NCBI GenBank assembly: GCA_019925105.1
Contig: JAHGAU010000006.1
Location: 124,001 to 188,000, forward strand
DNA length: 64,000 nucleotides
Reading direction: 5' to 3'
Origin: Niebla homalea
Taxonomy: Eukaryota; Ascomycota; Lecanoromycetes; Lecanorales; Ramalinaceae
Below the pieces are notes generated by a model that did not search any database, had not been told where the DNA came from, and saw only the letters and a list, made by a program, of their open reading frames with translations. A program made the position numbers and the translations under genes. Below, in pieces: positions 11,240 through 22,160 of this stretch; positions within the stretch are counted from its first letter, which is position 1; each line of letters begins with the position of its first letter.

Positions 11240-14200
11240 CGTGACATGTATCTATCGCCATGCCGGCTTGATCATCTGCGCAGCTTCGGTACCTATCTGG
11301 CAACGCAACACAATGGGTAAGCATGATGATGTATGGAGATTATGTTTACAACCTTTGAGTCCGATTACATTTCTTGCGCTTCTCAGGTCTAAAGGCTTTG
11401 AAGTTGGCTCAGCGAAGAGCAAGTGGATCTCTGAATGAGAGAGAGGCGAGAGCCAGTATTATTCATCGCACCCTCAGCAGAATCTGACGAGCCAGCAATA
11501 TTCATCGCACTCTCAGCAAGCCAGACTTACAGCATCTCCCGAGGACGATCAAGAGCTGAGCACAAGCAAGCATATGTAGTGAAATCTGCGAGAACAGAGA
11601 TTTGAGGAGAAGTGGGAGGAATCTGAGAGTTGTGTTCGAATCCTTTCCGAAGCCTCTGGCTTACAGCAGGCGTCCTCCTTGCTCCAATTCAGGTCCAATT
11701 GGCAGAAACTTTCAAGGGAAATGGAGGTGGAAGACGGAAAGCTAAATAAATATCTACAACTGGGAAAAGTGCAGAGGTGCAGGTTATATGAAGCACGCAG
11801 GGTACAGTGCGGACCAAGAGGACTGAATGATGGACGAGTAGGTGGTAAAGAGCTTCTCATCGAATGGTGGTGCGCGTGTTTCAGTCGTGCCAAGAACTAA
11901 GACACTGGCGAAGATATTGCCGATGTTGCATCGCCACTTCCTATTTTGCACCGCCACATGCATCGGGTGCTATTCCAAATGGGGGTCTATACAGAACCGT
12001 GAAACGCACTCTACTATCACCCGAGGACTGTCACCTTCCGAGGCCCAACAGAGACTCAAATCGGCTCGCTCTTGGCGCCGAGGCCCCCTTACCAACACTA
12101 CCGTCCATCAAACATGCAGATGGCGCATAATGGCGCTTTTCACGACCAGTAGTAGACCGAATGAGGGTCTATCGCCTCCCCGTGAGCACAGTCACTCTGG
12201 ACACCTCGAAAGCTACCCTGCATCTTTCAACTTTAGACAGCATCCCAATTTGCGGGTAAATCAGGGAGCTCTCCATACGGACCAAGGCGGAGCAGAAGCC
12301 AAGAATGTTTTCAAATGGTGTCTATAGACCCACGCTACATGGGCAATTTGATGACAAACAGGCTACAACTTGAAGACAACCTATTGTCAACCCCAAGCCG
12401 CAAGGTAGCTTCTCGAAGCTATTTCATCATCACATTGGATCCACCCTTTTCTCAGGACAGGTTACAATTGCACTGGACAGATATGAAAGCTCGGTTTCTA
12501 ATGTATACATTCGCCTATCTTAATCACGGTGGACACACGGCGATTTCGGGGGCGGGCTCAAATCCAAGAGAGGCATTAACCAAAGGCGCTCGTCTGACAG
12601 AAGCAATCTAAAGGCGCAACTTACACTTGTGAATGGGGCTCCAGAGAAGACGGCATGCTGTGTATGGGCATTGTTCGGATGGAAGTCTGGCTCATTGTTT
12701 GACGACTCAAATGATACTCTTCGACTTGAGTTCAGTGGTGTAGCTGAGTGTAAGGACTTGACCGGGGTGGGAACTTTGGCTTGGACGGGCATCCTCTCGG
12801 CCCTTGTCAACTTTTTGCAAAGATTTCGCACACTGCAAAATCTTTCAAGAATTCTTTCAAAACCTCGTCACCAAAAAAAAAGAACTTTGGGGCACGTCCC
12901 CAGCATTGAAACTAATACATCCTCAACACTCGAATTGATACTTGCTCATCCTTCACAATGTAGCGTACACAATTAGAACAAACTATATACCAATCAAATA
13001 ACGTGCTATACGGAATTACCCAACTTTCGGGTGTCTTATTTTCCCTTCCAATCAGTGGTGATCGTAATTGAACTCCCTCTGTTCTGAGCCTTTAGGATTT
13101 TGCATCAATCTGTGTCCCAAGCAACCATCACCACCGCCCATTCCCTCTGTAACATTTCCTCTGACTGCCTCTATTACAAAGTGCCATTTCCATAATCCTC
13201 ATACCAGTATTCCTGGAATCTGGGAGAGTATCCGCCGAATGAATCTGACGAAGGTCTAAAACCTGACTTCGCCAACAGCGGCCCTGCCCATTTTTGATAG
13301 GAGAACCTGGTTCAGAGGATGACCTAGCATAATTCTGTAGCACAGATCAAAACGACGAGAGCGACACCCCAGAGCAAAAGTACGAAATATCCAGCTACCA
13401 CCACCAGCACCAAACCAGGATGTTTGTGCCTCATCCCACTGAACAAAGGAGAGAGCGCTGTGATTTCTGCTGCACGTTGCCGCATTTTCCTTAATCATCT
13501 TCACCTTATTTAGTATAAACAGACATTGATGGAGAGATTCACTGAAGCGCTTTCTCCGTGGCTTCACGAAATGCAACAGCGAGTGACTCCCTCATTTCAC
13601 TGCGTGGGAGTGACATAGTAAATATTGCGCTTCTTCCAGCACAAGCTGGAACATTCCCGTTACATCAACAAATTTATGAGGATCACATAGTCCGTAACAG
13701 ACTCAAGCACCCTACTGCCTGTCAATCAACGTGCGAGATCCGTACCCGACATGGGCCAAGTTTTTGCTGTCGATTCTAACGAAGCGACAGTGTCTCAGTC
13801 CTTGCCTTGCAGAACGACGGGCGTAATTCAGAGAGCCTGCGAGTGGTGGCACAGAGGTCTTGCTTGTTGTGATAGCGCACTCAGGTGCGTCTCCATGGCA
13901 AAGTACACGATTTACCATGATGCTATGCAGATATTCGAGCAGCACGTGTCAATCGGTCTACAATTTTGGCCCTTGTTTATATTATACACCGCGCACTGAT
14001 ATAGATAAAGAGTGCCTCCAGAGAGCCTGATCATCGAATTTGGAGGCTTAGAGCCCGTCTTCGCCGGGTACAATCACAGTGTTGTGAATTTCGATAATTA
14101 GACCAATGCTGCAGACATGATAAAGAAGCATCAAGGCGCGGTGAAGCTCAAACAGTGAAGAGCTCGACGTCCCTGCCAGCACAGTGACACCCATAATTCC

Positions 14201-14570
14201 TATCGGCATGCTCGAACCAGCGTACGACCCAGTCAAAGATGCTTTTCATTGACGACTCTGCCGTAACCCACTGCCGTGGTTATTGTGATCTTCATACTTT
14301 CGCAGGCACCAATCAAATACTCTTGTTTGTAGAGATCGATAATTCTTCTACTAGGGTGTACGCATTTGGAATATAGACCGTTGCATGAGGTGGTATCCAG
14401 GCTTACTCTCCAGCTCGGATAACTCGATGTGACTGTGCTATTTCTCGAGCCAAAGGGTCAACCACCACTGAGCCGCAGATACGAAATGGTCGCCATGAGT
14501 CATAGTGCGCTGGACTACCAGAGCTCAACTTCTGCGACAGTGCCATTCCCGAGTGCATTCAACTGACCAG
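11240..14570. other. No supported gene
   Basis: The region holds many short overlapping frames. The longest are 11842-12327 and 12629-12976 on the plus strand, and neither has a recognisable motif. A minus-strand stretch near 14245-14440 reads sensibly but is broken by stops. It is probably more decayed coding DNA. Confidence 0.4.
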
Positions 14571-14574
14571 GCAA

Positions 14575-15035
14575 GTGAGGTCAGCACTCTTCGTGCTGAC
14601 TTTGCGACATGACTCCGATGTGGGGACCTTCTGCCACCTTCCTGCAAAGACCGCCGACAAGGCTCTCACCGGGGTGATGACCTTCTTCAATCAAGAAGAA
14701 ATGGAAGCACACCAGAAGTGTCAGAAAGCCTGCCGAGTGGCTACGACTTCATGCCTGCCTACAAATATCGACGTCCACATCATCAAGTACCAAGTCACAG
14801 CAATCAGCAGCAGAACCCTCAACAGTCGCAGCAACAGCAGCAACAGCAGCAACAGCAGCAACAGCAGCAACAGCAGCAACAGCAGCAACAGCAGCAACAG
14901 CAGCAACAGCAGCAACAGCAGCAACAGCAGCAACAGCAGCAACAGCAGCAACAGCAGCAACAGCAGCAACAGCAGCAACAGCAGCAACAGCAGCAACAGC
15001 AGCAACAGCAGCAACAGCAGCAACAGCAGCAGTAG
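14575..15035 (+). pseudogene. Polyglutamine ORF remnant
   Basis: Two plus-strand frames read sensibly in succession. The first (about 14590-14735) has NQEEMEAHQKCQKAC. The second (about 14700-15035) has SGYDFMPAYKYRRPHHQVPS followed by about 70 Gln and a TAG. The second lacks an ATG, so a frameshift near 14715 is likely. A parent gene with a polyQ tail is plausible, but its function is unknown. Confidence 0.35.
14828..15032. repeat. CAA-CAG-CAG (9-bp) microsatellite
   Basis: About 205 bp of a regular 9-bp unit (CAACAGCAG), with pure CAG only at the end. It codes polyQ in one frame, and polySer/Asn, polyLeu or polyCys in others. Confidence 0.97.
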
Positions 15036-15564
15036 CTCCAAGTCATAAGAAGGCCGCCAGATAATGCATCATGGTCGCCCTTCATCGTTCTCGATCGATC
15101 AAGTACCATTATTTGGCCAAAGTATCACATACACAGTACTATGCGTGGCACTCTAAGCCTTTCACGCCAAGTAGACAGGACGACTACCTCTAAAAATGAA
15201 TATCCGCTTCTCAAGATCACAGAATGGCGTCTTTCGAGCTCTCGAAGATGATTCACGCCATATGCTCGGCTCTCCAAATTAACGCAAACATCCAAAGTGT
15301 CGAATCAGGCCTCAGTGATCTGGCAGGATCTAGAACCATATCACAATAACCAACCTTTGCATTCACAGGTCCTCATCAAAGCGCCAACGCGGAGCCAGGC
15401 CCTAATTCCTTTACGTGTCATGGCCGTGAGCAAACAGTGACGGAATGTGAATGACCAACACAGCAAACGATTGACCGCGAAGAATCCATGGCGTATGGCG
15501 TCGAGCTAGGAAAACAGCAGACAGACAGCTAGCGCAACCAAATCACATTGTTGCTGCGATTCAA

Positions 15565-15789
15565 ATGCTATTCACCCTCCTAGGAAAGGATGACTTTTTG
15601 AATGCAGACAGGGCACAGCATCAATCATTCCCAGTGGTCAGTGAGGCTCTACAACATGCAGATACAGCGATTGCAAACATTGAAGACGTTCCAGCGGCGG
15701 TTGAGCAGTATCCGAGAGCGGAAAGTGACGTTGCAGTGAACGTCAACAAAGCTTCGTCGATTGAGCTGGAGAGACGGCAGACTTCGTAG
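15565..15789 (+). CDS. Small hypothetical ORF (74 aa)
   Basis: An ATG-initiated frame of 74 codons with natural composition and a helical pattern (…SEALQHADTAIANIEDVPAA…). It has no domain that I recognise and no clear neighbours. Given the surroundings it may be a remnant of a larger gene. Confidence 0.2.
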   Translation: MLFTLLGKDDFLNADRAQHQSFPVVSEALQHADTAIANIEDVPAAVEQYPRAESDVAVNVNKASSIELERRQTS

Positions 15790-16698
15790 AACGCTTATCT
15801 GGAAAGCAGGCGCCACTTACTCAGGCGGATGATCTCACGACAGAGCTATGATCCGTTTCTTTTTGGAAATCCAGCTTCCAGCCAGTAAGCAAAGAACCAC
15901 TGCTGACATGGAAAACAATTACGAGAAGTCAATCTCGATTTAGCATTTCATCTCGAAACTCAACCGCCATTTTCCCAATGACCACTTCATCCCAACCGGA
16001 TATCGTCCGCGGCATTTGAGTGATAATCTCCTCAAGCATTAACTAGGCTTATCCAGGATTGCGATGGCACGTCCATTCCGCTTGCGCGCCACAGGACCCC
16101 TACCCCGCAGGGCCGCCTGCTTCTCAAGTTGTGGCAGAGCGTTCAACCAACCGAAGGAAAACCTACTTGACATTGGGTGCGGTGCAGACTCCGAGGAAGC
16201 TGCTCCATATAGAGACTTCAGTCGAAATGCGTGCGGGTGAGGATTCAGAACAGGATCAAACAGAGGGAGATAGCATCTGGGAGCGTGAGCAGGATGACAA
16301 ACTCAAGTGTCATTAGTGACGACGATATAGAGTCGGAAGTCGGTCGTGGAGTCGCTCAGCCTAAAAGCGACCATGATGGCTTGAATGATGGCATGAGTTT
16401 TTGCACAAAGTTCGGCTCGCGGAAATTGCGCAGGTGCAAAATTGACAGAGGGAAACATCATCCCTGATTTCTCCATTAAGACTTGAAATGTAGCCGTGAT
16501 CGGCGTTCAACATCGCCGGTTGGATGGTAAAACGTTTCAGCCGGCCAATATATACACGCTGTTGAAGGCTGTTCCGAAGGGAAACGAAAGCAGGAGAAAG
16601 AAGCTGCTGAGCGCAATCTCTACGGCGCACACGGTAAGTTGACCATGACTTGCAATATTCAGTCAATGCTGACTTCTGTTATACAGTAGTCGCCTGGA
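15790..16698. other. No supported gene
   Basis: Only short frames without motifs or sensible joins. Confidence 0.4.
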
Positions 16699-17920
16699 AT
16701 GATGCAGATACAAAGCTGGATTGTTTGCTGGCAATGGAATCAGATGGTTACTTCCACGGCTCTGGTGAACAATATGCGAGAATATGCGCCTGGCCCCCTA
16801 CCCGCCGAGCCAAAGACCAGCTGGTGGGAAAGGTTTTCCCCGTCGATGGAATTCCGCAATACCTTTACCTCATCGACCGGACTCCCACAATACCTCCATT
16901 TCCTGGACCACGATGAGTTCCGCCAGCATGCCCACACGACGGGGATGAACGACACGACCATGTCGACGGTAATCGCAGGGGCAATCCTACCACCAATTCT
17001 CTCTCTAGTCCAAGTCAAACGAACAGCGGCGTCTCCCTCCACAACGGCACCCGGATCAGTGATCGGTATACGCTAATACCCACGTCCACCCCGCTCAATA
17101 TCTATCAAAAGAGCTCGACGAGGAAATCCAGTATCGGCTACCAGATACTCATTACTAGCGGGCGCTTTGCCTGCTCACGGACAATCTTGAATCTCGAAGG
17201 ATCTATCGTCACATTAGTAAAGCCAGGCAAACCATGATGAAGTGCAGTATCACGGTGCCACCTACTAAAAAGTCCTGACCAAGCCACTTCCCGAGGATCT
17301 TGACAGTAATGGTTGGGAAGGCTCTTTAGTAGAGTTTCATGCGTTGGCAGATATTACGTACGAGATCTGCTGTGTACATGGTCGCCGCCTCCTCATATTC
17401 TGTGATTGGCCAAATTCACAATGGTATGTGGAATTCTTGCTGCTCAACCTTGGGTTTGACCCTGTGGCTATCCGCGCCTCCTTGGGCACCCGCAAAGTGG
17501 TAAAGGTCGTCGCCAAGTTCAATGGGACATGTTCGAAGCCCCCATACCAAGCAAGAAAACTTTGAGTCAATCAACCCCTTTCCGTTACCTTACAAGAGCA
17601 ATAATCCACGCAAGACTTATACTGCCTCTGCATCGGAGTTCTTCAACAAGCTAACCTTCAAGATGCCGGGTCAAACATACCAAGCTAGGATGCTTTGATA
17701 CCTGGCACAAGCCATTCATTAAGGGCAGATTGCAGCGGTGGCTGCCTGGGGATGGCGATTAGGACATCCATGATCCGCAATCCGTTTCACGCTTCTATGA
17801 TGTCCGCACGGATAGCTCGATGTTCCTCTAGTCGGGGGAGCGCCGGACATGTCCACTTTACCATGAAAAGCGCCGTGATTCTAAAGATGCGAGACATGGC
17901 ACTTAAAAAGCATTAACATC
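16699..17920 (+). pseudogene. SNF2-family ATPase relic, C-terminal (helicase-C) half
   Basis: The plus strand reads PKTSWWERFSPSMEFR..STGLPQYLHFLDHDEFR..TTGMNDTTMSTVIAGAILPP (16790-17000). It then gives LPEDLDSNGWEGSLVEFHAL followed by HGRRLLIFCDWPNSQWYVE and LLLNLGFDPVAIRA (17285-17500). The last pair is the classic helicase-C motif IV region (LLIFC.WP...W..E.LL...GF). Near 17650 a stretch reading ANLQDAGSNI matches the motif V area (GLNLQDAGSN). Stops and frame changes break it. In SNF2-family proteins this half follows the DEAH-like half; here the matching N-terminal half lies downstream (19115-20915). Confidence 0.6.
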
Positions 17921-17999
17921 TAAAACCAGACCGGCCGCCGAAACCCGACTTATTAGAGCACCATGAGAAAGAGATCGCTGATCTTATGAAATGGAAGTC

Positions 18000-18795
18000 A
18001 TCCTGACCTCTCCCAGAACAATGAAAGAAGATTTAGTCGTAACAAGGACACGCTACTGGAATTGTACATTGGTGACATTAAACGCCAATTGATGATCTTC
18101 GGCATTCCACACAATGCAAGGTTAGCTGTCTTATGCTAAGTTCTCCGCCTGTTGGAGTAACTTATTGGCTATATGCTAGTAGTTACATTGACCTCCCCTT
18201 CCATGGCTCCTAAGATTCCAGCAGGTTCGATACAAAGTCTTTGCAACTGCCAGCAATTTAGGTGCCTTTTCTCGAGATACACGAATCGCAGACTCCGAAG
18301 GAACCAGCATTCCCCAACGGATTTCATACCCGCTTTGAGTGTCCCATGGCTCCAAGTCGTGCAGCAACTCCAGCGGTGAAGACGCGCATCCTACAGGATC
18401 TTGAGGGAAAGCGCCGCTGGGGTCTTGGACCCACTAATTTAAGAGTTGTCTCGGCAAACAAAAGAAATTAATGTCGGGTGCAAACTGAAGACGTTCGGCT
18501 TCCAGTGCCTCCTTCATTTCCGCGAGCTCTCCAGAGCTGACATCACAAGCGTAGGACGTGCAATGCCTACACGTTCTTCAAGCAATCAAAAGATCATCAG
18601 TATTTGGTCGGCGTCCTCGCACGAATTAAGCTCCGAATCCGGTAATGTTTCATCAACCTCTCAAGGCCACAGCAATGAAGACCAGATGCATGAAAGTGAA
18701 TTTATGGAGTCCGATGATGACTTTGGTTTTGTTGACACAAATACCCCGGGATCAGCGACCACCACTCAGGGTAAAGCCTGGGATCATATGTAAGT
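18000..18795 (+). pseudogene. Decayed coding segments, possibly of the SNF2-like gene
   Basis: Sensible plus-strand pieces include SRNKDTLLELYIGDIKRQLM (about 18030-18110) and an acidic Ser-rich stretch 18600-18795 with ESEFMESDDDFGFVDTN that ends at a GTAAGT donor. Acidic N-terminal regions are common in SNF2-type proteins, so the second piece may be the start of the downstream half. This is inference. Confidence 0.3.
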
Positions 18796-19114
18796 GCCTA
18801 TCTTCACGAGAAGGAGTTGTAAGTGCTGATACCTTCCTCTGCGCAGATTTCCACTTGCAGGATGTACCCGATAACAGTCCACCACATCGAGATCGAAATA
18901 TAAAGTTTCAGGAGCTCAGGAATGGATTTCTCGTGACAGTCAACCTGGTAAATTAAATATATAAGTATAGTGTACGGTCTGTTTGCGGCATCACCTTGGT
19001 CATGAAAGGCATTTCGAAGCCTGCGAGGTCTGCAAGAGACAGCTCTCTGATTATGATTCCATTGCCGAGCTTAATATCACGCTGAGATCGCGCGAAGGAC
19101 ACCGAATCTCGACA

Positions 19115-20915
19115 CAATAGGTGCATACGCCAGACTCTGCACCTGAAACTACCAATGTGCAGCATTCCCAACTCCATCTATCCCCAATACGATGGGCTGA
19201 TGCCTCGCGATTCACTCGACCCAGCGGTACACGTGGCCGTGGGTCAGCCATGAAGGCGAACACCCCTGGCACCATCACGGATGGCACATTTCAGAAGCCT
19301 CGCCGCCAATCCGACCGTCCCGACTCATTTTCCGCTGCGAGTCCACTGGAAAGATTTGATGATAAAGCGTACTTGGGATCTCCATTACCTTCTGTGTACG
19401 CAGTCTCATCATCATGCAGCACCCAGCACCTGCTGACCTCGTTGCAGCTCGGTCTTGACCCGCTTCAGCCGGCCGATCCCAACGTGGAATTCGAGAGACC
19501 CATGAGAGACAATCCGGTTTTTGCTCGTGACGACAATTCCTTGTCCGCTCGTGACGATGGCGGTTTGGCCGTGCATCGCACCCCAACTCCACCAGCGTCC
19601 TGTCCGGGTCCGGCTTCTGTCTTGCAGACTCTAAGTTCGCCCATCAATCCCGAAGCCTCCCAGGCATCTTCTGTTCGCCTCCAGACAAGTTCACTGCAGC
19701 CTACTTTTCCAACATCACGCCGCATACCTCATGGCCCTCCCACGGCTCACAAGAAGTCGTATTCCGAAACGCCTACGAAGCTGGTCGCCTCATGGGTGAG
19801 CAGCTTCCAAGGTACGCCCACTTTGCGTGGTGCATCGGCAGCCACCCGGGCACCTGCAGTGCACCATTGTCCGCACGCAGTCGTAAATGGCTAACGGTTC
19901 ATACTTCACTGATAAACATAACCGTGGCGCTGAGCATCTCGATAGCTTCGCGGCGCTAGGCATGTCTCCCGGTGGACCACCTTCAAACCACCGCAGGCTA
20001 CGTCCCTACTTTCGCACCACAGTCGTCCCGTACGTCTTCGAAACTCAGACTGTATGAGGTTGTGGCCCGTACTACCGGCCTAAAGTTGCCTTCGTATACC
20101 ATGGCCAACGTCGCAAAGACGATACTGCTAGAGGGTGAAGACGACCGCGTGCACAAGCTGCAGCGGGATTGGCGATGGAAGTCCGTGTTGACCTGGAATC
20201 CCTTCGCTGCGCCAGGCAGTGAAGAAGCCAAACGACCTCCGAGCAGTCGTAAGCGTAAGATTTTCCTTGTCTTCCAGGCTCCATGGCGGGTTTTGGTTAA
20301 TGTGAGGTTGTATACAAACAAATCTCTTCTTCCAATGCCCATGTGACTCTCAATCAGAGATGCGAAGTCTAGATCCCAAAGCTGGTCCAGGACTCATCAT
20401 TATCCCCAAGAATCTATTGAACAATTGGATCATGGCCTGGAATCAGTACTACGATACTAAGGTAGGTCTGGACATACACTTTGCCGTCGGGCATGGTGAC
20501 TATGAAACGAAATATCCTATCACTCCGGCAATGCAAAAAGAACTACTCTCCGACTATCCTAATACCCTAGTCGAACCTGAGCCGTATCGTCCCCGGCATC
20601 GACGGCATACAAGTGCGATATTGCAAGCAAGGACGGTCAGGAACGATTCATTATACTAACCACGAGTCAAAGTTACCAGAGGCACGTATTCAATGTCATT
20701 CGGGTCAAAGATACTTATTACACTTCCGAGCATGGGATTAAGCACAGCCGAAAGCCGCGAGACTACTACGACCCTGGGTTATGCCGGGATGGATTATTGT
20801 TGATGAATTTCATCACTCCAAAGCAATGACCTCGCCACCGTTCAATTCCAATAGGGACCGAGCTACATTAAGCAAGCGCCGCTTCGATCCACGCGGCATC
20901 CTCCTCGGTACATGG
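19115..20915 (+). pseudogene. SNF2-family ATPase relic, N-terminal (DEFH-box) half
   Basis: A 257-codon frame (19121-19894) encodes a Pro/Ser-rich region. It is followed by a stretch with TTGLKLPSYTMANVAKTILL (about 20070) and by PGLIIIPKNLLNNWIMAWNQYY (20390-20455), which resembles SNF2 motif Ia (LIV.P.SLL..W...). Next come FIILTTSQSYQRHV (motif Ib) and, after a frameshift, PGWIIVDEFHHSKA (20781-20825), a Walker B/DEFH box. I could not find the Walker A (GxGKT) motif; the segment just before 20360 does not read well. Homology stops near 20915, where copia sequence begins on the other strand. Confidence 0.6.
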
Positions 20916-20927
20916 AAAGGTTTTGGA

Positions 20928-21683
20928 CTAGATGCAGTTAACGCCCACCTGGTATTCGGCTCGGGAGACAAGAAGAGCAGAATGAACCGCCGGAGCTGGA
21001 AGGAGACCATGACTCGTGTCGTCGTCATGGGCGGCAAGTTCGATTCTAACAATATCGATATCACCTTCGATGGAATTTGCAACGTGTACGATCTCGAAGA
21101 TTTCCATCACACCAGCTGCCGCATAAAAACGTCTCAAATTGAGGAATGACCCTGTCAGCCTAGGTGCAGGCATGGTGGTGGTGTTGCGTGCAGGATTAAC
21201 GAGATCCCAGACATGGCATCCCATTGCCTTTTCTTTGACGATGGCTAGCCACGCGACCCAGTCTTTGGAGTTAACGAGCATCAATTCGTGAGAGCTCATC
21301 TTGAGTTGATTGATTGATAATAGAAGGAGGAAGGTCGGTCCCTTTATGTGATACCTTTTCGAGTTTCTGTGTTGTGTCCTTCATGTATGCTGCGGCTTGA
21401 AGGATGAATCTGAACGATTCAATTATCAAATGATTGAGTTAATCTCTGACGGATGCACTGGGTGTGCAAAACCGGGCTCATAACTGTCACACTCAAGCGT
21501 CCATGTGTGTGAGAGATCTTGTGCTGGCTTTTGGTATGTCTTCCTCGCTGTCCTTGGATTGATCGAGGGTCTCGATTGGAATATCTGCGAACCTGTCCAT
21601 AGGAGAAAGTGAGTTCATAGTCGCCCCGGTCGTCGCTTCATGTATTATGGTTATGTCTGCCTGGTTCGAATTAGTACGTAACA
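20928..21683 (-). mobile_element. Ty1/copia-type fragment: 5' LTR, primer-binding-like site and gag start
   Basis: On the minus strand a candidate LTR (21485-21683) begins TGTTAC and ends GTGACA, near-perfect terminal inverted repeats. It is followed at once by GTTATGAGCCCGG, a plausible primer-binding site. About 170 nt further an ATG at 21299 opens a 123-codon frame starting MSSHELMLVNSKDWVAWLAI, with AMGCHVWDLVNP after it. This is typical of the copia Gag N-terminus (..W...I...A....VW.L..P). The frame stops at 20928, and no protease, integrase or RT of this element is present, so it is truncated. It appears to end against the SNF2 relic. Confidence 0.55.
21485..21683 (-). repeat. Candidate copia LTR, about 199 bp
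   Basis: Defined by TGTTAC at 21683 and GTGACA at 21485 and by the primer-binding-like sequence that follows. I see no second LTR in the window, so the boundaries are provisional. Confidence 0.4.
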
Positions 21684-21734
21684 ACATCACCAATACAGCA
21701 GCTCTTGTGGCAAACTCAGGATGAGTTCATTGGT

Positions 21735-22160
21735 TTCATTGGAATTGAGACGTCGTGTACAAAATGTGAAGCAATTTTCCCGTCACGCAGCAAGTTACAC
21801 AGCCTACCAACCAGCAAATTGCGAGCTTTGAGAGTCTACAGAAGGCACTATCAAATCCAACCACACTCGTACATTCCGATCCTGACAGAATTCTTTGGAT
21901 TGGTATGGATACTTCAAGAGAATTCAGTATTGGCTGTGAGATTTTCCATATCAAAGATGATGCCGCGTTCGCGAAATCAGACAAGAAGTGGCCATCGAGG
22001 ACGATGATACAGCCAATCATGTATCTGTCGAGATTACTCACAAGTGCAGAAAAGAATTACTGGCCAACTGAACTTGAGGTTGCTGGATTTGTGTGGCTGG
22101 TCGAATCATCGAGTCATCCTCTCGTCATCCAAACGGACCATTCAGCCATCCTGGTGTGCA
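21735..22160 (+). mobile_element. Ty3/gypsy reverse transcriptase-RNase H fragment
   Basis: The plus strand reads FESLQKALSNPTTLVHSDPD, then RILWIGMDTSREFSIGCEIF, then QPIMYLSRLLTSAEKNYWPT followed by ELEVAGFVWLVE and VIQTDHSAIL. This is the RT thumb/RNase H (RT_RNaseH) region of Ty3/gypsy Pol, in the usual order. About ten residues that family members carry between the FVWLV and ESS segments are missing. Upstream RT motifs (YxDD) are absent. The end near 22160 runs into unrelated sequence. Confidence 0.75.

Noticed and set aside
14721..15041. Poly-Leu and poly-Cys frames opposite the CAG array
   Set aside because: They are trivial translations of the microsatellite.
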